A stretch of 6,900 nt of DNA from Planctomycetota bacterium (lineage in GTDB: Bacteria; Planctomycetota; Phycisphaerae; Sedimentisphaerales; Anaerobacaceae). The notes beneath the pieces were generated by a model. That model was not told the origin of the DNA and ran no database searches. It saw only the letters and a program-made list of their open reading frames with translations. A program made the translations under genes and the position numbers. This document shows, piece after piece, positions 6,470-6,900 of this stretch (the stretch's first letter is position 1; each line of letters begins with the position of its first letter). The stretch covers positions 1 to 6,900 of the forward strand of contig JADFHU010000299.1 of the NCBI GenBank assembly GCA_022567055.1, in the 5' to 3' direction.

Positions 6470-6730
6470 GTGAACGAAATCGACCTGGAAAAACCCATCG
6501 ACGGCGCGCCCTCGGATGAAACTGACGTCAACCTCCGGGCCTACCTTTCTCGAATCAGCGACGAGCGTTTGCAAGCCTACGATCCTAAGTGGAGCGACGA
6601 TCAAGTGACAGAATGGGACGGAAATTTCCGTTGCGACGGAGTCCTGATGCTGGTGTGCTGCGAACGCGACGTCCATATCGGCGAATATCGTACCGTCCTG
6701 GAAGAACACATACGTCGGCGTCGTATATGA
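6470..6730 (+). CDS. Small acidic hypothetical protein
   Basis: This is an 86-residue cytoplasmic-looking protein with a GTG start and a GGAG site 7 nt upstream. The first 50 residues are strongly acidic (NEIDLEKPIDG, SDETDVN, SRISDERLQAYDPKWSDDQV). The middle has a short hydrophobic patch with paired cysteines (VLMLVCCERD, about 58-67). The tail is basic (EEHIRRRRI). There is no signal peptide or membrane segment, and I do not recognise a family. It is flanked by direct repeats R2 and R3, so it may be a small mobile or modular gene rather than part of the cytochrome operon. A chance reading frame is possible but the ribosome binding site makes a real gene more likely. Confidence 0.55.
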   Translation: MNEIDLEKPIDGAPSDETDVNLRAYLSRISDERLQAYDPKWSDDQVTEWDGNFRCDGVLMLVCCERDVHIGEYRTVLEEHIRRRRI

Positions 6731-6773
6731 ATAGAGGTTCTTTCACTCGGCAGATTTGCCAGCGCGTCGCCAA

Positions 6774-6821
6774 TTAGGGACCGGCAAGAAATAACTTGGA
6801 CTTTTGAATGCCCAATTGCAC
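6774..6821 (+). repeat. Dispersed 48-bp repeat, copy R3
   Basis: Second full-length copy of the R2 repeat, with an offset of 387 bp. It starts 43 bp after the stop of the small acidic gene. Its right part also matches R1 (30 of 33). By analogy with R1 and R2 it may precede another gene outside the window. Confidence 0.9.
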
Positions 6822-6843
6822 CCCATCTTTGATCGCTTCTCAA

Positions 6844-6886
6844 TCGCGAAATCCGCGACGTAGGACAGCTACGCCTGTGGTTTCGC
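6844..6886. repeat. Nested and tandem inverted repeats after R3
   Basis: TCGCG (6844-6848) pairs with CGCGA (6854-6858). Next to it CGTAG (6859-6863) pairs with CTACG (6869-6873). Alternatively GCGAAATCC pairs with GGTTTCGC (6879-6886, one bulge) and encloses the second hairpin. It could be a REP-like or insertion-sequence end structure; there is no T-run, so it is a poor terminator. Confidence 0.5.
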
Positions 6887-6900
6887 TCAATCGGGCGCGA

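Noticed and set aside
1..6900. CRISPR array, tRNA or rRNA genes
   Set aside because: No regularly spaced short repeats, cloverleaf patterns or conserved rRNA blocks were seen; the only repeats are those listed.

Overview
The window looks like accessory sequence from a Gram-negative environmental bacterium. A Planctomycetota or related PVC/Acidobacteriota-type host is my best guess, based on an exported S9 peptidase, a twin-arginine amidohydrolase, a hexahaem cytochrome c and decayed glycoside-hydrolase DNA. No ribosomal or marker gene is present, so the taxonomy is inference only.

Left edge (1-442): the minus strand carries the 5' part of a group II intron that runs off the window. It begins GTGTGTCTGGC at 393 and retains blocks typical of class C (O.i.I1-like) introns. 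Its reverse-transcriptase gene should lie beyond base 1. Just upstream of its 5' end is a strong terminator-like hairpin (399-442), the kind of target class C introns use.

Centre-left (549-2656): a complete secreted S9-family (prolyl-oligopeptidase/acylaminoacyl-peptidase type) serine peptidase, followed by a short hairpin.

Centre (2657-3790): there is no intact gene for about 1.1 kb, but the DNA is not empty. On the minus strand lies a frameshifted N-terminal fragment of a GH106-like glycoside hydrolase. It is split by a 159-bp element with 18-bp inverted repeats. Removing the element plus one TA restores the reading frame. A second 155-bp element, 500 bp away and in the opposite orientation, shares the first one's interior and hairpin plan but has different terminal repeats and a TAA duplication. 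A second small fragment of an unrecognised minus-strand protein lies between them.

Right (3791-6383): a probable two-gene operon with a 16-bp gap. It encodes an amidohydrolase-2 family protein with a Tat-like motif and then a periplasmic cytochrome c with six CXXCH sites. Both products are predicted to be exported, so a shared oxidative or hydrolytic process outside the cytoplasm is possible; the substrate is unknown.

Right edge (6384-6900): a small acidic hypothetical gene with a GTG start sits between two 48-bp direct repeats (43/48 identical). A shorter copy of the same repeat lies just upstream of the amidohydrolase. Nested inverted repeats follow the last copy. The window is best read as two functional cargo segments embedded in mobile-element scars.
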